A DNA stretch of 23,945 nt. It comes from Ch67 sp964491665 (GTDB lineage: Bacteria > Pseudomonadota > Gammaproteobacteria > Pseudomonadales > Ketobacteraceae). Of this stretch, positions 15,140-23,940 are shown one piece after another. Under the pieces are notes generated by a model. It did no database searches, had not been told where the DNA came from, and saw only the letters and a list, made by a program, of their open reading frames with translations. The stretch spans positions 1-23,945 of the forward strand of contig CAZBII010000056.1 in assembly GCA_964491665.1 (NCBI GenBank), in the 5' to 3' direction. The position numbers and the translations under genes were made by a program. How positions within the stretch are numbered: position 1 is the first letter of the stretch; every line of letters begins with the position of its first letter.

Positions 15140-16777
15140 TCAGGTCAGCACGGAAGGGCCTTTTGCACCGGTCAGGGCCTCGATCCGCGCGACTTCATGG
15201 GCAAAGCGTCCCATCGCCGTGTTGAACTCGATGGCATCCTGGGCCAGACGGTCGCGCCGGGTTTCCAGCTGCTCCAGATAGACCCGCAGGGTGGCACTGT
15301 CGGTACCGGTGCCGGAGAGGCGATACATGATGCGGGAGCCATTATCGAACAGCAGGCGCACGCCCTGGTTACGCGACACACTGCCGTCCACCGGATCTTC
15401 ATAGGTGAAGGAATCCACCTGCTCGATCATGCCGGAGCCGAAGGTTTTGCCACGGATGGCATCGGCCTGCGCCAGAATGCCTTTCATCACGCTGTCGGCG
15501 GCGCTGGCGTCCAGCCCGTCATAGTCGTGGCGACAATAATAGCTGCGACCAAACGCCTGCCAGTGGCGCTGCAGCAGTTCGTTCACCGGCAGACCGGTTT
15601 CCACCAGAATGCTCAGCCAGCACAGCACGGCCCAGACGCCATCCTTTTCCCGCACATGGTCGCCGCTGGTGCCAAAACTTTCCTCGCCGCACAGCCGCAC
15701 CTTGCCCGCGTCCAGCAGGTTGCCGAAAAACTTCCAGCCGGTGGGGGTTTCATAACAGGGGATATTGAGGTGCGCCGCCACCCGGTCGATGGCGGTGCTG
15801 GTGGGCATGGAGCGCGCCACCCCCACCAGACCGGAACGGAACTGGGGAATGCAGCGGTGATGCTCGGCGATGAGGGCCAGGCTGTCGCTGGGACTGACGA
15901 ACGCCTGCCGGCCCATGATCATGTTGCGGTCGCCGTCGCCGTCAGAGGCTGCACCCAGTTCCGGCGCGGAATCGCTCATCATGGCGTCCCACAGGTCGTG
16001 GGCATAGACGCGGTTCGGGTCCGGATGGCCACCGCCGAAATCCTCCAGCGGCTGCACGTTGCGCAGCAGATCTTTCGGCAGTTCCAGCATGTCGTGGAAA
16101 ATGCGGCTGGCGTAAGGGCCGGTCACGGCGTGCATTGCGTCAAAGGTCAGGCTGACCTTGCGCTGGCGGATCGCATGCTGCAGACGGTCGAAATCGAACA
16201 GGCGGGTCATCAGGCCGGCGTAATCATCCACGCTGTCGAGAATGCGGATCCGGCTGCTGCCAGCGCGGTACTCCTGACCGGCCTTCAGTTCAATCGCCGG
16301 CAGCGGATAGCGCTGGTAATGGGCAATGGACAGGGTTTCCTGGAAGATGCGCTCGGTCACCGACTCCGGCGCCGGCGCCCCGCTGGCATTGTTGAACTTG
16401 ATGCCGAAATCCTCGTCCGGGCCACCGGGATTATGGCTGGCGGACAGGACAATGCCACCATCTGCCTTGTATTGCCGGATCAGGTTGGACACCGCCGGCG
16501 TGGACAGGATGCCACCCTCGCCCACCAGGATTTCCTTTACACCGTTCGCCACCAGGATTTCCAGGATGATCTGGATGGCGTCGCGGTTGAAGAAGCGTCC
16601 GTCGCCCCCCACCACCAGCCGTTGCCGGTTCTGCACGGGCAGGGCATTCATGATGGCCTGGACAAAGTTAGCCAGATAATGAGGCTGCTGGAATACGCGC
16701 ACCTTCTTGCGCAGGCCGGAAGTGCCGGGTTTTTGATCCTTGAAAGGCTGGGTTGCAATGGTCTGGATGGTTTCCAC
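15140..16777 (-). CDS. pgm: Phosphoglucomutase (alpha-D-glucose phosphate-specific)
   Basis: The GTG at 16777 with AAGGGAG at good spacing gives 545 residues, the usual length of the bacterial Pgm that interconverts glucose-1-phosphate and glucose-6-phosphate. Visible marks are FGTSGLR-type PGTSGLRKK at 17-25, the phosphoserine S114 in SASHNPGG, the magnesium loop DGDGDRN at 279-285, the sugar-specificity loop GEESFG at 364-369, and the C-terminal phosphate-binding RLSGTGTDSATLRVY. GEESFG and the glucose-type phosphoserine region favour Pgm over phosphomannomutase AlgC or phosphoglucosamine mutase GlmM. It acts in the cytoplasm, linking glycolysis with UDP- and dTDP-glucose supply and so with the polysaccharide genes about 12 kb away. 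It diverges from ppnN. Confidence 0.95.
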   Translation of the reverse strand: METIQTIATQPFKDQKPGTSGLRKKVRVFQQPHYLANFVQAIMNALPVQNRQRLVVGGDGRFFNRDAIQIILEILVANGVKEILVGEGGILSTPAVSNLIRQYKADGGIVLSASHNPGGPDEDFGIKFNNASGAPAPESVTERIFQETLSIAHYQRYPLPAIELKAGQEYRAGSSRIRILDSVDDYAGLMTRLFDFDRLQHAIRQRKVSLTFDAMHAVTGPYASRIFHDMLELPKDLLRNVQPLEDFGGGHPDPNRVYAHDLWDAMMSDSAPELGAASDGDGDRNMIMGRQAFVSPSDSLALIAEHHRCIPQFRSGLVGVARSMPTSTAIDRVAAHLNIPCYETPTGWKFFGNLLDAGKVRLCGEESFGTSGDHVREKDGVWAVLCWLSILVETGLPVNELLQRHWQAFGRSYYCRHDYDGLDASAADSVMKGILAQADAIRGKTFGSGMIEQVDSFTYEDPVDGSVSRNQGVRLLFDNGSRIMYRLSGTGTDSATLRVYLEQLETRRDRLAQDAIEFNTAMGRFAHEVARIEALTGAKGPSVLT

Positions 16778-16847
16778 CGGGTACTCCCTTTGAGATGCGG
16801 CCCCTCGCCAGCGGCAGGCAGCCTGAAATCGTTCTGTGCGTCCGGTC

Positions 16848-16856
16848 TGCTATAGT
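16848..16856 (+). promoter_or_regulatory. Extended -10 promoter for ppnN
   Basis: TGC directly before TATAGT (16851-16856) makes an extended -10 element (TGnTATAnT), which can work with a poor -35. It lies 95 bases upstream of the ppnN ATG in the divergent gap with pgm. Confidence 0.5.
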
Positions 16857-16950
16857 TACCGGATCAGAAGCGATAATCGTAAAATAATTAAGCGTTTACT
16901 GCATCCGCGTTTTTAATGGACGCCTTAGAAAACAAGGAACCCCGCCTGCC

Positions 16951-18321
16951 ATGACACCCAAGATCGACTGCGTAACGGTTTCTCCGGAAGCCTCGCTGGA
17001 ACTGCTTTCCCCGTCGGAAGTGGACCAACTGGTGCGCCGCACCGACCCCAACCTGTTCCGCATCTTCCGCCGCTGCGCCCTGGCGGTGCTGAACACCGGC
17101 AACGTCAACGACAACACCGCCGAGATCCTGGAAGAGTTCAAGGATTTCGACATCCGTTTCATCCGCCAGTCCCGTGGCATCAAGCTGCAATTGCTGCACG
17201 CCCCCGCCAGCGCCTTCGTTGACGGCCGCATGATTCGCGGTATCCGCGAGCAGCTGTTCTCCGTGCTGCGCGATGTCATTTATGTGACCAATGAAATCCG
17301 CAACACCAACCGCTTCAACCTGAACTCCGGCAAGGGCATCACCGACGCGGTTTTCCACATCCTGCGCAACGCCAACATCCTGCACAAGGCGGAATTCAGC
17401 CCCTTGATTGTGTGCTGGGGCGGCCACTCCATCAGCCGCGAGGAATACGACTTCACCAAGAAAGTGGGCTATGAACTGGGCCTGCGCGACATGAACATCA
17501 TCACCGGCTGCGGACCCGGCGCCATGAAAGGCCCCATGAAAGGCGCGACCATCGGCCACTCCAAGCAGCATATCCAGAACCGGCGCTACATCGGCATCAC
17601 CGAGCCAGGCATCATCGCGGCGGAATCCCCCAACCCGATCGTGAACGAACTGGTGATCATGCCGGACATCGAAAAGCGTCTGGAAGCGTTCGTGCGCACC
17701 GGCCACGGCATCATCGTGTTTCCTGGCGGCGTCGGCACGGCGGAGGAAATCCTCTATATCCTGGGCCTGTTGCTGCACCCGTCCAACCAGCGCATGCCGT
17801 TCCCGCTGATCTTTGCGGCCGGCGAAACCAGCCGCAACTATTTCGACACCATCAACCGCTTCATCGTCGATACGCTGGGTGAAAAGGCGCAGTCGCGTTA
17901 CGAAATCATCGTAGGCGATGCGGCGGAAGTGGCGCGCAGGGTCAAGGCCGGTTCCGAGGAAGTGTTCCAGTTCCGCCGCAAGCACAAGGATGCGTTCTAC
18001 TTCAACTGGAAGCTGAATGTGCCGAAGGAACTGCAGTTCCCGTTCGAGCCCAACCATGAGTCCATGCGCAAGCTGAACCTGCACAAGGACCAGCCGGTGC
18101 ATCTGCTGGCCGCCAATCTGCGCCGCGCGTTTTCCGGCATCGTGGCCGGCAACGTGAAGGAGCACGGCATCAAGCTGATCCGCGAGAAAGGCCCGTTCGA
18201 GCTGGAAGGCGATCCGGACATCATGGAGCCACTGGACCAGCTGCTGCGCACATTCGTGGAGCAGAACCGGATGAAGATCGGCGAAGGCCCTTACAAACCC
18301 TGCTACCGGGTTGTGCGCTGA
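16951..18321 (+). CDS. ppnN: Nucleotide 5'-monophosphate nucleosidase PpnN (YgdH, LOG family)
   Basis: The 456-residue length and sequence fit PpnN of E. coli (454 residues) rather than the short LOG proteins of about 190 residues. It has an N-terminal domain (about 1-145), a Rossmann-like LOG domain with GCGPGAMKGP at 186-195 and the signature PGGVGTAEE at 258-266 whose glutamates are catalytic, and a C-terminal domain (about 330-456). PpnN hydrolyses the N-glycosidic bond of purine and pyrimidine monophosphates to base plus ribose-5-phosphate in the cytoplasm, and in E. coli is activated by (p)ppGpp, tying nucleotide pools to the stringent response. The ATG follows AAGGA at a slightly long spacing. 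Its TGA shares one base with the ubiG ATG. Confidence 0.93.
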   Translation: MTPKIDCVTVSPEASLELLSPSEVDQLVRRTDPNLFRIFRRCALAVLNTGNVNDNTAEILEEFKDFDIRFIRQSRGIKLQLLHAPASAFVDGRMIRGIREQLFSVLRDVIYVTNEIRNTNRFNLNSGKGITDAVFHILRNANILHKAEFSPLIVCWGGHSISREEYDFTKKVGYELGLRDMNIITGCGPGAMKGPMKGATIGHSKQHIQNRRYIGITEPGIIAAESPNPIVNELVIMPDIEKRLEAFVRTGHGIIVFPGGVGTAEEILYILGLLLHPSNQRMPFPLIFAAGETSRNYFDTINRFIVDTLGEKAQSRYEIIVGDAAEVARRVKAGSEEVFQFRRKHKDAFYFNWKLNVPKELQFPFEPNHESMRKLNLHKDQPVHLLAANLRRAFSGIVAGNVKEHGIKLIREKGPFELEGDPDIMEPLDQLLRTFVEQNRMKIGEGPYKPCYRVVR

Positions 18322-19052
18322 TGGAGGCCCGCCCCACGGCCGATCACGCCGAGATTGCGCGTTTCAATGCCCTGGCCTCGATGTGGTGGGACGAATCCGG
18401 TCCCATGTGGACGCTGCATTACCTGAACCGCTTTCGCGTGGAAGTGATCCTGGATGTGCTGCAGCACGAGGGCGTCATCGACCGCACACAGGCAGAGCCG
18501 TTTGCCGGCCTGCGGGTGCTCGACATCGGCTGCGGCGGTGGCATTCTTTCGGAAACGCTGGCGAGGCTGGGGGCGCAGGTCACCGGCATCGATCTGGCGG
18601 AACGCAATATCCGCATCGCGCAGGAACACGCGGCAAAATCCGGGCTGACAATCGATTACCAGGTACAGGATGTCACGACCCTGACCGAAGAATTCGACCT
18701 GATCTTCAACATGGAAGTGGTGGAGCATGTGGGCGATCTGCCAGCGTTCATGCGCGCCTGCTACGCGCGGCTGAAACCCGGCGGCGTCACGGTGGCGTCC
18801 ACCCTCAACCGCACGCCGCTGAGTTTTCTGTTTGCGATTGTAGGCGCGGAATACATCCTGAAACTGCTGCCGAAAGGCACACACCAGTGGCACAAGTTTG
18901 TGAAGCCGATTGAGCTGGAAATGCTGCTGGCCGATTCCGGTGTGAACTGCTTCTGGCGCAGCGGCATTCGCACCAATCCGTGGCGCAGAACATTCGCGCT
19001 GCAGCGCTCCATGGCGGTGAACTACATTCTGGCAGGAAGAAAACTAGCCTGA
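18321..19052 (+). CDS. ubiG: Ubiquinone biosynthesis O-methyltransferase UbiG
   Basis: UbiG catalyses both O-methylations in ubiquinone synthesis using S-adenosylmethionine, peripheral to the inner membrane. The 243-residue protein shows the UbiG opening FNALASMWWDESGPMWTLHYLNRFR (split at 15-39), SAM motif I VLDIGCGGG at 66-74, D91 after beta-2 (VTGIDLAE), and MEVVEHV at 131-137, with the late segment GTHQWHKFVKP. All are family hallmarks. The start ATG overlaps the ppnN stop as TGATG, so the genes are coupled. Its own stop at 19050-19052 lies within the 3' end of the convergent DUF2189 gene. Confidence 0.95.
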   Translation: MEARPTADHAEIARFNALASMWWDESGPMWTLHYLNRFRVEVILDVLQHEGVIDRTQAEPFAGLRVLDIGCGGGILSETLARLGAQVTGIDLAERNIRIAQEHAAKSGLTIDYQVQDVTTLTEEFDLIFNMEVVEHVGDLPAFMRACYARLKPGGVTVASTLNRTPLSFLFAIVGAEYILKLLPKGTHQWHKFVKPIELEMLLADSGVNCFWRSGIRTNPWRRTFALQRSMAVNYILAGRKLA

Positions 19053-19817
19053 GGCGGGCGGGCCCTGATTGACGGCCACTGAAAACGTGTCGCGGTATCC
19101 GTGCCAGGTGGCGTAGCCGATCAATGGCAGCACCAGAATCAGCCCCAGATAGCAGGTGGCAAACCCCAGCAATACCAGCAGCACAATGAGGAAACCCCAG
19201 AAAATCGCCACCATTGAATTGCTCATCACGGCGTTCAGGCTCGACAGCCCGGCCGTGATCGCATCCACATTGCGATCCACCATCATCGGCAGGGAAAAGG
19301 CGCTGATGCCAAACACCAGCCCGGCAAAGAAGGCGCCGGCACCGGTGCCGATGGCAAAGAAGGTCAGCAGTTCTTCCAGCGCCGGCTCGGGATCATCCGG
19401 GTAGAAAATGTGAATGATGGTGGCGGCCCGCATCCAGACCAGTCCGATCACGATCACCACCACTGCAAACACCCACTGGTTGGGCGCACTGTTGCGGATC
19501 TGGTTGATGGAATGGCGCAGGGTGGGCTCCTCGCCCCGCTGCAGCTGCCGGCTGATGTCATAAAGACCGAAAGCAAGCAGTGGACCCAGCAGCACAAACA
19601 GGCCGCCCAGGCTGAACAGAAATATCTTCTCGGCAAAGAACACGATCAAAACCGTCAACACCAGGCCGCCCAGCGCGAAAAAAAGCCCGTATTCGATGCT
19701 CAGCCGCGTTGCCTTGCGATAGTCCTGCCAGCCCAGCTGCAACCAGCGCAGCGGCGCCAGGAATTCCAGCCTGCGCGACGGCACCACCAGCGATTTGCCC
19801 GGATTGTTCGCTGCCAT
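19044..19817 (-). CDS. DUF2189-family integral membrane protein
   Basis: I start at the ATG at 19817, two bases after the stop of the cyclic-nucleotide-binding gene; residues upstream of it look like read-back into that gene. The 257-residue protein has six or so hydrophobic segments (about 44-62, 66-84, 115-133, 150-175, 200-218 and 222-240) after a polar start with LQLGWQDYRKA, which with GYRDTF near the C-terminus marks the DUF2189 group. The role of these inner-membrane proteins is unknown. Tight spacing and lack of a strong binding site point to translation coupled to the upstream gene. The last nine bases overlap the ubiG end on the other strand. Confidence 0.75.
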   Translation of the reverse strand: MAANNPGKSLVVPSRRLEFLAPLRWLQLGWQDYRKATRLSIEYGLFFALGGLVLTVLIVFFAEKIFLFSLGGLFVLLGPLLAFGLYDISRQLQRGEEPTLRHSINQIRNSAPNQWVFAVVVIVIGLVWMRAATIIHIFYPDDPEPALEELLTFFAIGTGAGAFFAGLVFGISAFSLPMMVDRNVDAITAGLSSLNAVMSNSMVAIFWGFLIVLLVLLGFATCYLGLILVLPLIGYATWHGYRDTFSVAVNQGPPASG

Positions 19818-19819
19818 GG

Positions 19820-20320
19820 TTATTGATACTGCCGGTAGGTTTTGACTTCGACGTCCGTGCGCAACGGGCACTTGCCGCAGAGATCGTCAGCGCGGCGCAG
19901 GCGTCGGGCAATTTCCCGCCCCAGATTCATCTGGATCAGCGTGAACTGCTCCATGTCCATCTGGTAGACGCCATACAGATTCTGGGATGTGATTTCAATC
20001 AGACGGCAATCCGTGTTGGCGATGGCCGATGCGCTGCGGGGCATGTAGTCGAACAGCGCCATTTCCCCCAGGCAGTCGCCCTCACCCAGAATCGCCATGA
20101 CACAGTCGCGACCTTCCTTGCGTTTGTAAATCGCAACCTCGCCGTCTTCAATGATGAACATCGACGCGGTATATTCGCCCTCGGAGAAGATCAGGGTGCC
20201 CGCCGGCAGATTGATGGTGCGCGACTCGCGCAGGAGATAGGACAGGACGGAATCATTGATGCCACCGAAGGTGGGAACGCCCTGTAACATGTGTACCCGT
20301 TCCAGACCAGCTGCTTTCAT
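19820..20320 (-). CDS. Stand-alone cyclic-nucleotide-binding domain protein (no HTH)
   Basis: The ATG at 20320 follows AGGGA and gives 166 residues; starts further upstream lack a site. The fold is the Crp/PKA cNMP-binding barrel: FGGINDSVLSYLL, LPAGTLIFSEGE at 38-49, and the phosphate-binding cassette GEMALFDYMPRSASA at 85-99 with E86 and R95, the two residues that grip cyclic nucleotide phosphate and ribose. The C-helix ends in a CGKC pair (C148, C151), and there is no DNA-binding helix-turn-helix, so it is not a Crp-type regulator. It may sense a cyclic nucleotide for a partner, most simply the DUF2189 membrane protein encoded two bases downstream. The ligand is unknown. It diverges from the haem-motif protein gene. 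Confidence 0.8.
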   Translation of the reverse strand: MKAAGLERVHMLQGVPTFGGINDSVLSYLLRESRTINLPAGTLIFSEGEYTASMFIIEDGEVAIYKRKEGRDCVMAILGEGDCLGEMALFDYMPRSASAIANTDCRLIEITSQNLYGVYQMDMEQFTLIQMNLGREIARRLRRADDLCGKCPLRTDVEVKTYRQYQ

Positions 20321-20351
20321 CGTTCTATGTCCCTGTGAACCGACTGTTTTA

Positions 20352-20357
20352 ACTATA
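20352..20357 (-). promoter_or_regulatory. Candidate -10 element for the cNMP-binding gene
   Basis: TATAGT on the minus strand is 32 bases upstream of the chosen ATG, giving a short leader. No matching -35 at 16-18 bases is convincing. Confidence 0.35.
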
Positions 20358-20386
20358 GGCCAGGCCGCTGGTTTTCTCAGCAATTA

Positions 20387-20416
20387 TTGATATTGGCCTC
20401 TTTTCCGATCGATAAA
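20387..20416 (+). promoter_or_regulatory. Candidate promoter for the CxxCH protein gene
   Basis: TTGATA (20387-20392) and GATAAA (20411-20416) are 18 bases apart, with four or more matches each to the sigma-70 hexamers, about 50 bases upstream of the ATG. Confidence 0.35.
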
Positions 20417-20466
20417 TAGCTGATAATTCTTCAATCAATTCCCGCTACCCTGAACAAGGAACTTTC

Positions 20467-21591
20467 ATGCTCCGCATCAAACGCCACTGGCAGGTCATTT
20501 CCACCTGCGTCGCCCTGATGGCTCCCCTGCCCGTCCTGGCCGAAGATATCAACCAGGAAATGCAGAAAGCCGGCAGCGCCATGTCCCTGCTGATTCCGTT
20601 CGTTTATAACGACACCCAGTTTCGCGATGCCAAGAACCGCGACTTCATCCTCCGGCAACTGGACCAGCTGATTGCCTCGATGGAAGCCGAACCCCGCCTG
20701 CTGAACAAGCACGCCCTGCTGCGACAAATCTCGCAGACCAGTCTGCTGGGCCAGCTGCGGCAGGCCAAGACCCTGTTCAACACAGGCAACTATGCCACGG
20801 CCCAGTATCTGCTGAGCGGCGCGCCCGTGATCTGCAGCAGCTGCCATATCCAGGACGGCGTGTCGGCCAAAAGCGCCCCTGTCGTGAACCGTGAAAACTT
20901 CGCCAACGATTTCAGCTTTGCCGAATTCAATTACTACATCCGCAACTATTCCGTGGCGATGGCAGGATACGAAAAACATCTGCAGCGACCGGACGTGAAT
21001 TCCTCGCTGATCCAGGGTGGCAAAACACTGGAGCGCTTGCTGGACATCAGCCTCATCACCGAACGGAACTTTGAGAAAACGAAAATCCGTCTGCGCAGCT
21101 ATCAGCAGATACCCGGCCTGGATCTGGAGCTGAAACTGCGACTGGACCAGTGGCTGACAGGCGTTGACATCGCTGCAAAGCAGGACCTGGCAAAAGCTGA
21201 TGTGGAAAAGGATGTGTACCGCGAATTCAGTGACGGTTTCAGTCTGAAGCACGAATTCGTATTCGATGAAACCCGGCGCCCGCTGGCACTGGTGTGGCGG
21301 GCCGAACTGCAGCGCCGCAGCATTGCCGCCACCCAGCCGGACGAGGCTGCACGCTATCTGTATCTGGTGGCGATTCTGGAGCGCATGCTGGGCGAACAGA
21401 CCGAGCTGTCGCTGGCCAACCTGTATCTCAAGGAATGCGTGGCGCTGAACGTCGCAAACTATTCGCTCAAATGCATGAACGAATACGAAAACCACCTGTA
21501 CTTCTATTACGGCGGTTCCGAGGGCGAGAATCTTCCACCCGAAGCGCTGGATGAAATCGCCCAGATGCGCAAGGGTCTCAAAAGCGAATGA
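20467..21591 (+). CDS. Periplasmic protein with a single c-type haem motif and helical repeats
   Basis: The ATG at 20467 with AAGGA seven bases upstream starts a signal peptide (residues 1-25, ending PLPVLA). The mature part has one covalent haem site, C123-S-S-C126-H127, near the end of an all-helical region (about 30-120). The rest (about 130-374) looks like repeated helix pairs (NYSVAMAGYEKHL, ARYLYLVAILERML, LSLANLYLKECVALN), reminiscent of TPR units. It is not a standard small cytochrome c: the motif is internal and no clear distal methionine loop is apparent. A redox or haem-linked periplasmic role is inferred. Extra cysteines are present near the C-terminus (C of KECVAL and of LKCMNEYE). 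It converges with the RND exporter, 15 bases away. Confidence 0.65.
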   Translation: MLRIKRHWQVISTCVALMAPLPVLAEDINQEMQKAGSAMSLLIPFVYNDTQFRDAKNRDFILRQLDQLIASMEAEPRLLNKHALLRQISQTSLLGQLRQAKTLFNTGNYATAQYLLSGAPVICSSCHIQDGVSAKSAPVVNRENFANDFSFAEFNYYIRNYSVAMAGYEKHLQRPDVNSSLIQGGKTLERLLDISLITERNFEKTKIRLRSYQQIPGLDLELKLRLDQWLTGVDIAAKQDLAKADVEKDVYREFSDGFSLKHEFVFDETRRPLALVWRAELQRRSIAATQPDEAARYLYLVAILERMLGEQTELSLANLYLKECVALNVANYSLKCMNEYENHLYFYYGGSEGENLPPEALDEIAQMRKGLKSE

Positions 21592-21598
21592 GCCGGTA

Positions 21599-21622
21599 CG
21601 GGGTGGTCATGGCGCCACCCCG
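21599..21622. terminator. Hairpin between the CxxCH gene and the exporter
   Basis: CGGGGTGG (21599-21606) and CCACCCCG (21615-21622) make a perfect 8-bp stem with an 8-base loop. It starts eight bases after the CxxCH gene's stop, and its right arm lies in the last codons of the exporter. No T-run follows on either strand, but the position between convergent ends suggests a bidirectional terminator. Confidence 0.6.
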
Positions 21623-23940
21623 ACACCCTGCGCAGCGTCTCCACTGGTCTGCGCCTGAAACTTCCTGCGGTCAAACAGCAGCAGAAATGCCGGCAGAAAC
21701 AGCAGATCGCACGCCAGCGCAAACACCAAAGTAATACAGGTCAGGAGTCCCATGCTCAGGCTGGGCTGAAAATGCGAAAAAACCAGAGTTGAAAAACACG
21801 CCACCAGCACCATCGTCGTTGCCACCAGCGCCACGCCCACATTCGACAACGAATAGCGCACAGCGTCTTCCGCCGACAGGCCGCCATCGCGCCGCGCCTG
21901 CACATACTTACTGAGAAAATGAATCGTATCGTCCACCACGATGCCTAGCGTAATACAGGCCACTACCGAATCGGTCAGCCCGACATGCCCATCAATGAAC
22001 GCCCAGAAACCAAACGCCATGGCGCAGGGCGCGATGTTGGGCAGCATGCTGTAAAGACCATACTTCAGTGATCGCAGCGCCAGGATCATGGTCAGCGTAA
22101 TCAGCAGGAATGAAAACAGCATGCCGTTCATCAGGCTTTCAATGTTGCGCTTGGTCACACCCGCAAACATCACGTCCAGCCCGCTGGCCGGCACCTGCAT
22201 GTAGGCTGGAAAATTCGCCCGGGTCCAGGCATCCATTCTTTCCTTGAAGCGTAAAATATTACTGGAGGTGGTCTGCTTCAGCACAACAGCGAACAGCGTG
22301 GCGTCCTTGTCCATGGATACCAGATTGTCGAGGCCCAGGCCGAATGGCAGTGACATTTCAAACATCAGCAGATATTGCGCAGCAAGCGGACGATTGTCCG
22401 GAATGGTGTAATACGCAGGATCGCCACCATTCATGTTGCGATTCAAACGCCGGATGACATCGGAAAAAGACGCGGCGTAGACCACTTCCGGCTGCGACTC
22501 TGCCCAGGCACGCAGTTCATCGAGTTTGCGCAGATATTCCGGCTCCACAACGCCGCCCGTTTCCGCCGCCGGAATGGACAGTTCGATACGGTGCAATCCT
22601 GACAGTTCACGCCCGACGAAATCCGACACGCGCCGCACTTCAAACGTCTCATCGAAATATTCGTTCCAGACATCATTCAGTTCGTTGCGCCCAATGAAGG
22701 ACGACGGCACGGCCATCAGCACCAGCATGCCCAGCAGCAGCCACACCCGCCGACGCACCAGCAGATCGATCAGCCGGTGCATGGCACGCTGGCTCCATCC
22801 TTCGCCCTGACGGATATCCGGCTCCGGCGCAACCATGCAGACCGCCGGCAGGAATACCAGCGCCAGCCACAACGCCAGCAGCACGCCGATAGTGACGATA
22901 TTGCCCAGATCGCGAAATGGTGGTGATTCAGATGTGTTAAGCGAGACAAATCCGATGGCGGTGGTAACGCTGGTAAGAATGACTGGCATCACGTTGCTGC
23001 GCAAACTCGCCACCATCGCGGTCTGCTTGTCCAGACCGTTGCGCAACTGACGCTGGTAACTGATGAGCAGGTGCATGCTGTCCGCCAGACTGAGTGTCAG
23101 GATGATGGCCGGCGCAAACGACGTAATGGGCTGAAAGACAATGCCCATTGCACTGGCCACACCCAACGCGCCCAGCACAGACAGAAAGACCACTGTCATG
23201 GTGAGCCCGGTAGCGAACAGACTGCGCAGAATCAGCCAGAGCACGAGAACTGCAATGGCAATGCTGTAAGGAAATATCTGCGCCAGTCCGTCAGTGGTCG
23301 CCTGCCGCATGGCATCGCTGTAGGCCACTGTGCCCGTCAGCATGATATTTACATCAGGAAACTGCTGCTGGTAACGATCGCGAAATGACTGCGCCCATTC
23401 GGACACAGACCGCGCCTGGGATCGGTCGTCATCCATTGTCACATTCACCGAAATCGCGGCCACATGTCCTTTTGCGGATATGGCCGAGTGCACCAGCGCA
23501 GGTTCGGTCAGTGCAATCCGGCGAATGGATTCAATCTGCGGATCAGTCAGCGCCCCGGCATTCTCCACCAGAGGATGGGTATAAAGTTCGTCCTCATTGA
23601 CTTCAGTATGCTGGAAATTCGCCAGTGACGAAACGCGGATGGCCTCCGGCATCTGCCATAGGTCCTGCGTCATTTTTTCCAGCAGCAACAGATTTTCGCG
23701 CGTGAAGATTTCGTTATTGCGCGGATGCAGAACGAATACCACGACCTCACGATTTCCGTACATGGCCTCCAGATTTTTCAGCAAGGCGTAGTCCGGGTTG
23801 CTCTCGGCAAAAAAGGTACGCGGGTTGTTGGTCATGCGAAAATCCTTGATGCCAACCACCATCACGGCAACCAGCAGCAAGGAAACAGATATGGCAACCC
23901 AGGGACGATACACAACGATACGTGCGAAGTTCGTGAACAT
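21607..23940 (-). CDS. RND/MMPL-superfamily exporter (COG1033 type)
   Basis: The 777-residue protein has the duplicated layout of the RND superfamily: one helix (about 13-31), a large periplasmic loop (about 32-220), five helices (about 222-370), then a second helix (about 398-415), loop (about 416-600) and five helices (about 605-760). The charged residues inside the fourth helix of each half, D287 in LSLADSMHLL and D670-D671 in LGIVVDDTIHF, are where proton-coupling residues sit in this family. The GIVVDDTIHFLSKY segment is typical of COG1033 proteins, which resemble MMPL and hopanoid or lipid exporters more than AcrB. No adaptor or outer-membrane channel gene is visible. Only five bases upstream of the ATG at 23940 are in the window, so the binding site and promoter cannot be judged. 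Confidence 0.85.
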   Translation of the reverse strand: MFTNFARIVVYRPWVAISVSLLLVAVMVVGIKDFRMTNNPRTFFAESNPDYALLKNLEAMYGNREVVVFVLHPRNNEIFTRENLLLLEKMTQDLWQMPEAIRVSSLANFQHTEVNEDELYTHPLVENAGALTDPQIESIRRIALTEPALVHSAISAKGHVAAISVNVTMDDDRSQARSVSEWAQSFRDRYQQQFPDVNIMLTGTVAYSDAMRQATTDGLAQIFPYSIAIAVLVLWLILRSLFATGLTMTVVFLSVLGALGVASAMGIVFQPITSFAPAIILTLSLADSMHLLISYQRQLRNGLDKQTAMVASLRSNVMPVILTSVTTAIGFVSLNTSESPPFRDLGNIVTIGVLLALWLALVFLPAVCMVAPEPDIRQGEGWSQRAMHRLIDLLVRRRVWLLLGMLVLMAVPSSFIGRNELNDVWNEYFDETFEVRRVSDFVGRELSGLHRIELSIPAAETGGVVEPEYLRKLDELRAWAESQPEVVYAASFSDVIRRLNRNMNGGDPAYYTIPDNRPLAAQYLLMFEMSLPFGLGLDNLVSMDKDATLFAVVLKQTTSSNILRFKERMDAWTRANFPAYMQVPASGLDVMFAGVTKRNIESLMNGMLFSFLLITLTMILALRSLKYGLYSMLPNIAPCAMAFGFWAFIDGHVGLTDSVVACITLGIVVDDTIHFLSKYVQARRDGGLSAEDAVRYSLSNVGVALVATTMVLVACFSTLVFSHFQPSLSMGLLTCITLVFALACDLLFLPAFLLLFDRRKFQAQTSGDAAQGVGVAP

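Noticed and set aside
15197..16855. Long open frame of 552 codons on the plus strand opposite pgm
   Set aside because: It mirrors pgm, which has full catalytic motifs. The translation has no family pattern and is rich in His, Gln, Gly and Ala as GC-rich antisense frames are.
16888..18165. Open frame of 425 codons on the minus strand opposite ppnN
   Set aside because: Antisense shadow of a highly conserved gene, with no recognisable motif and low-complexity composition.
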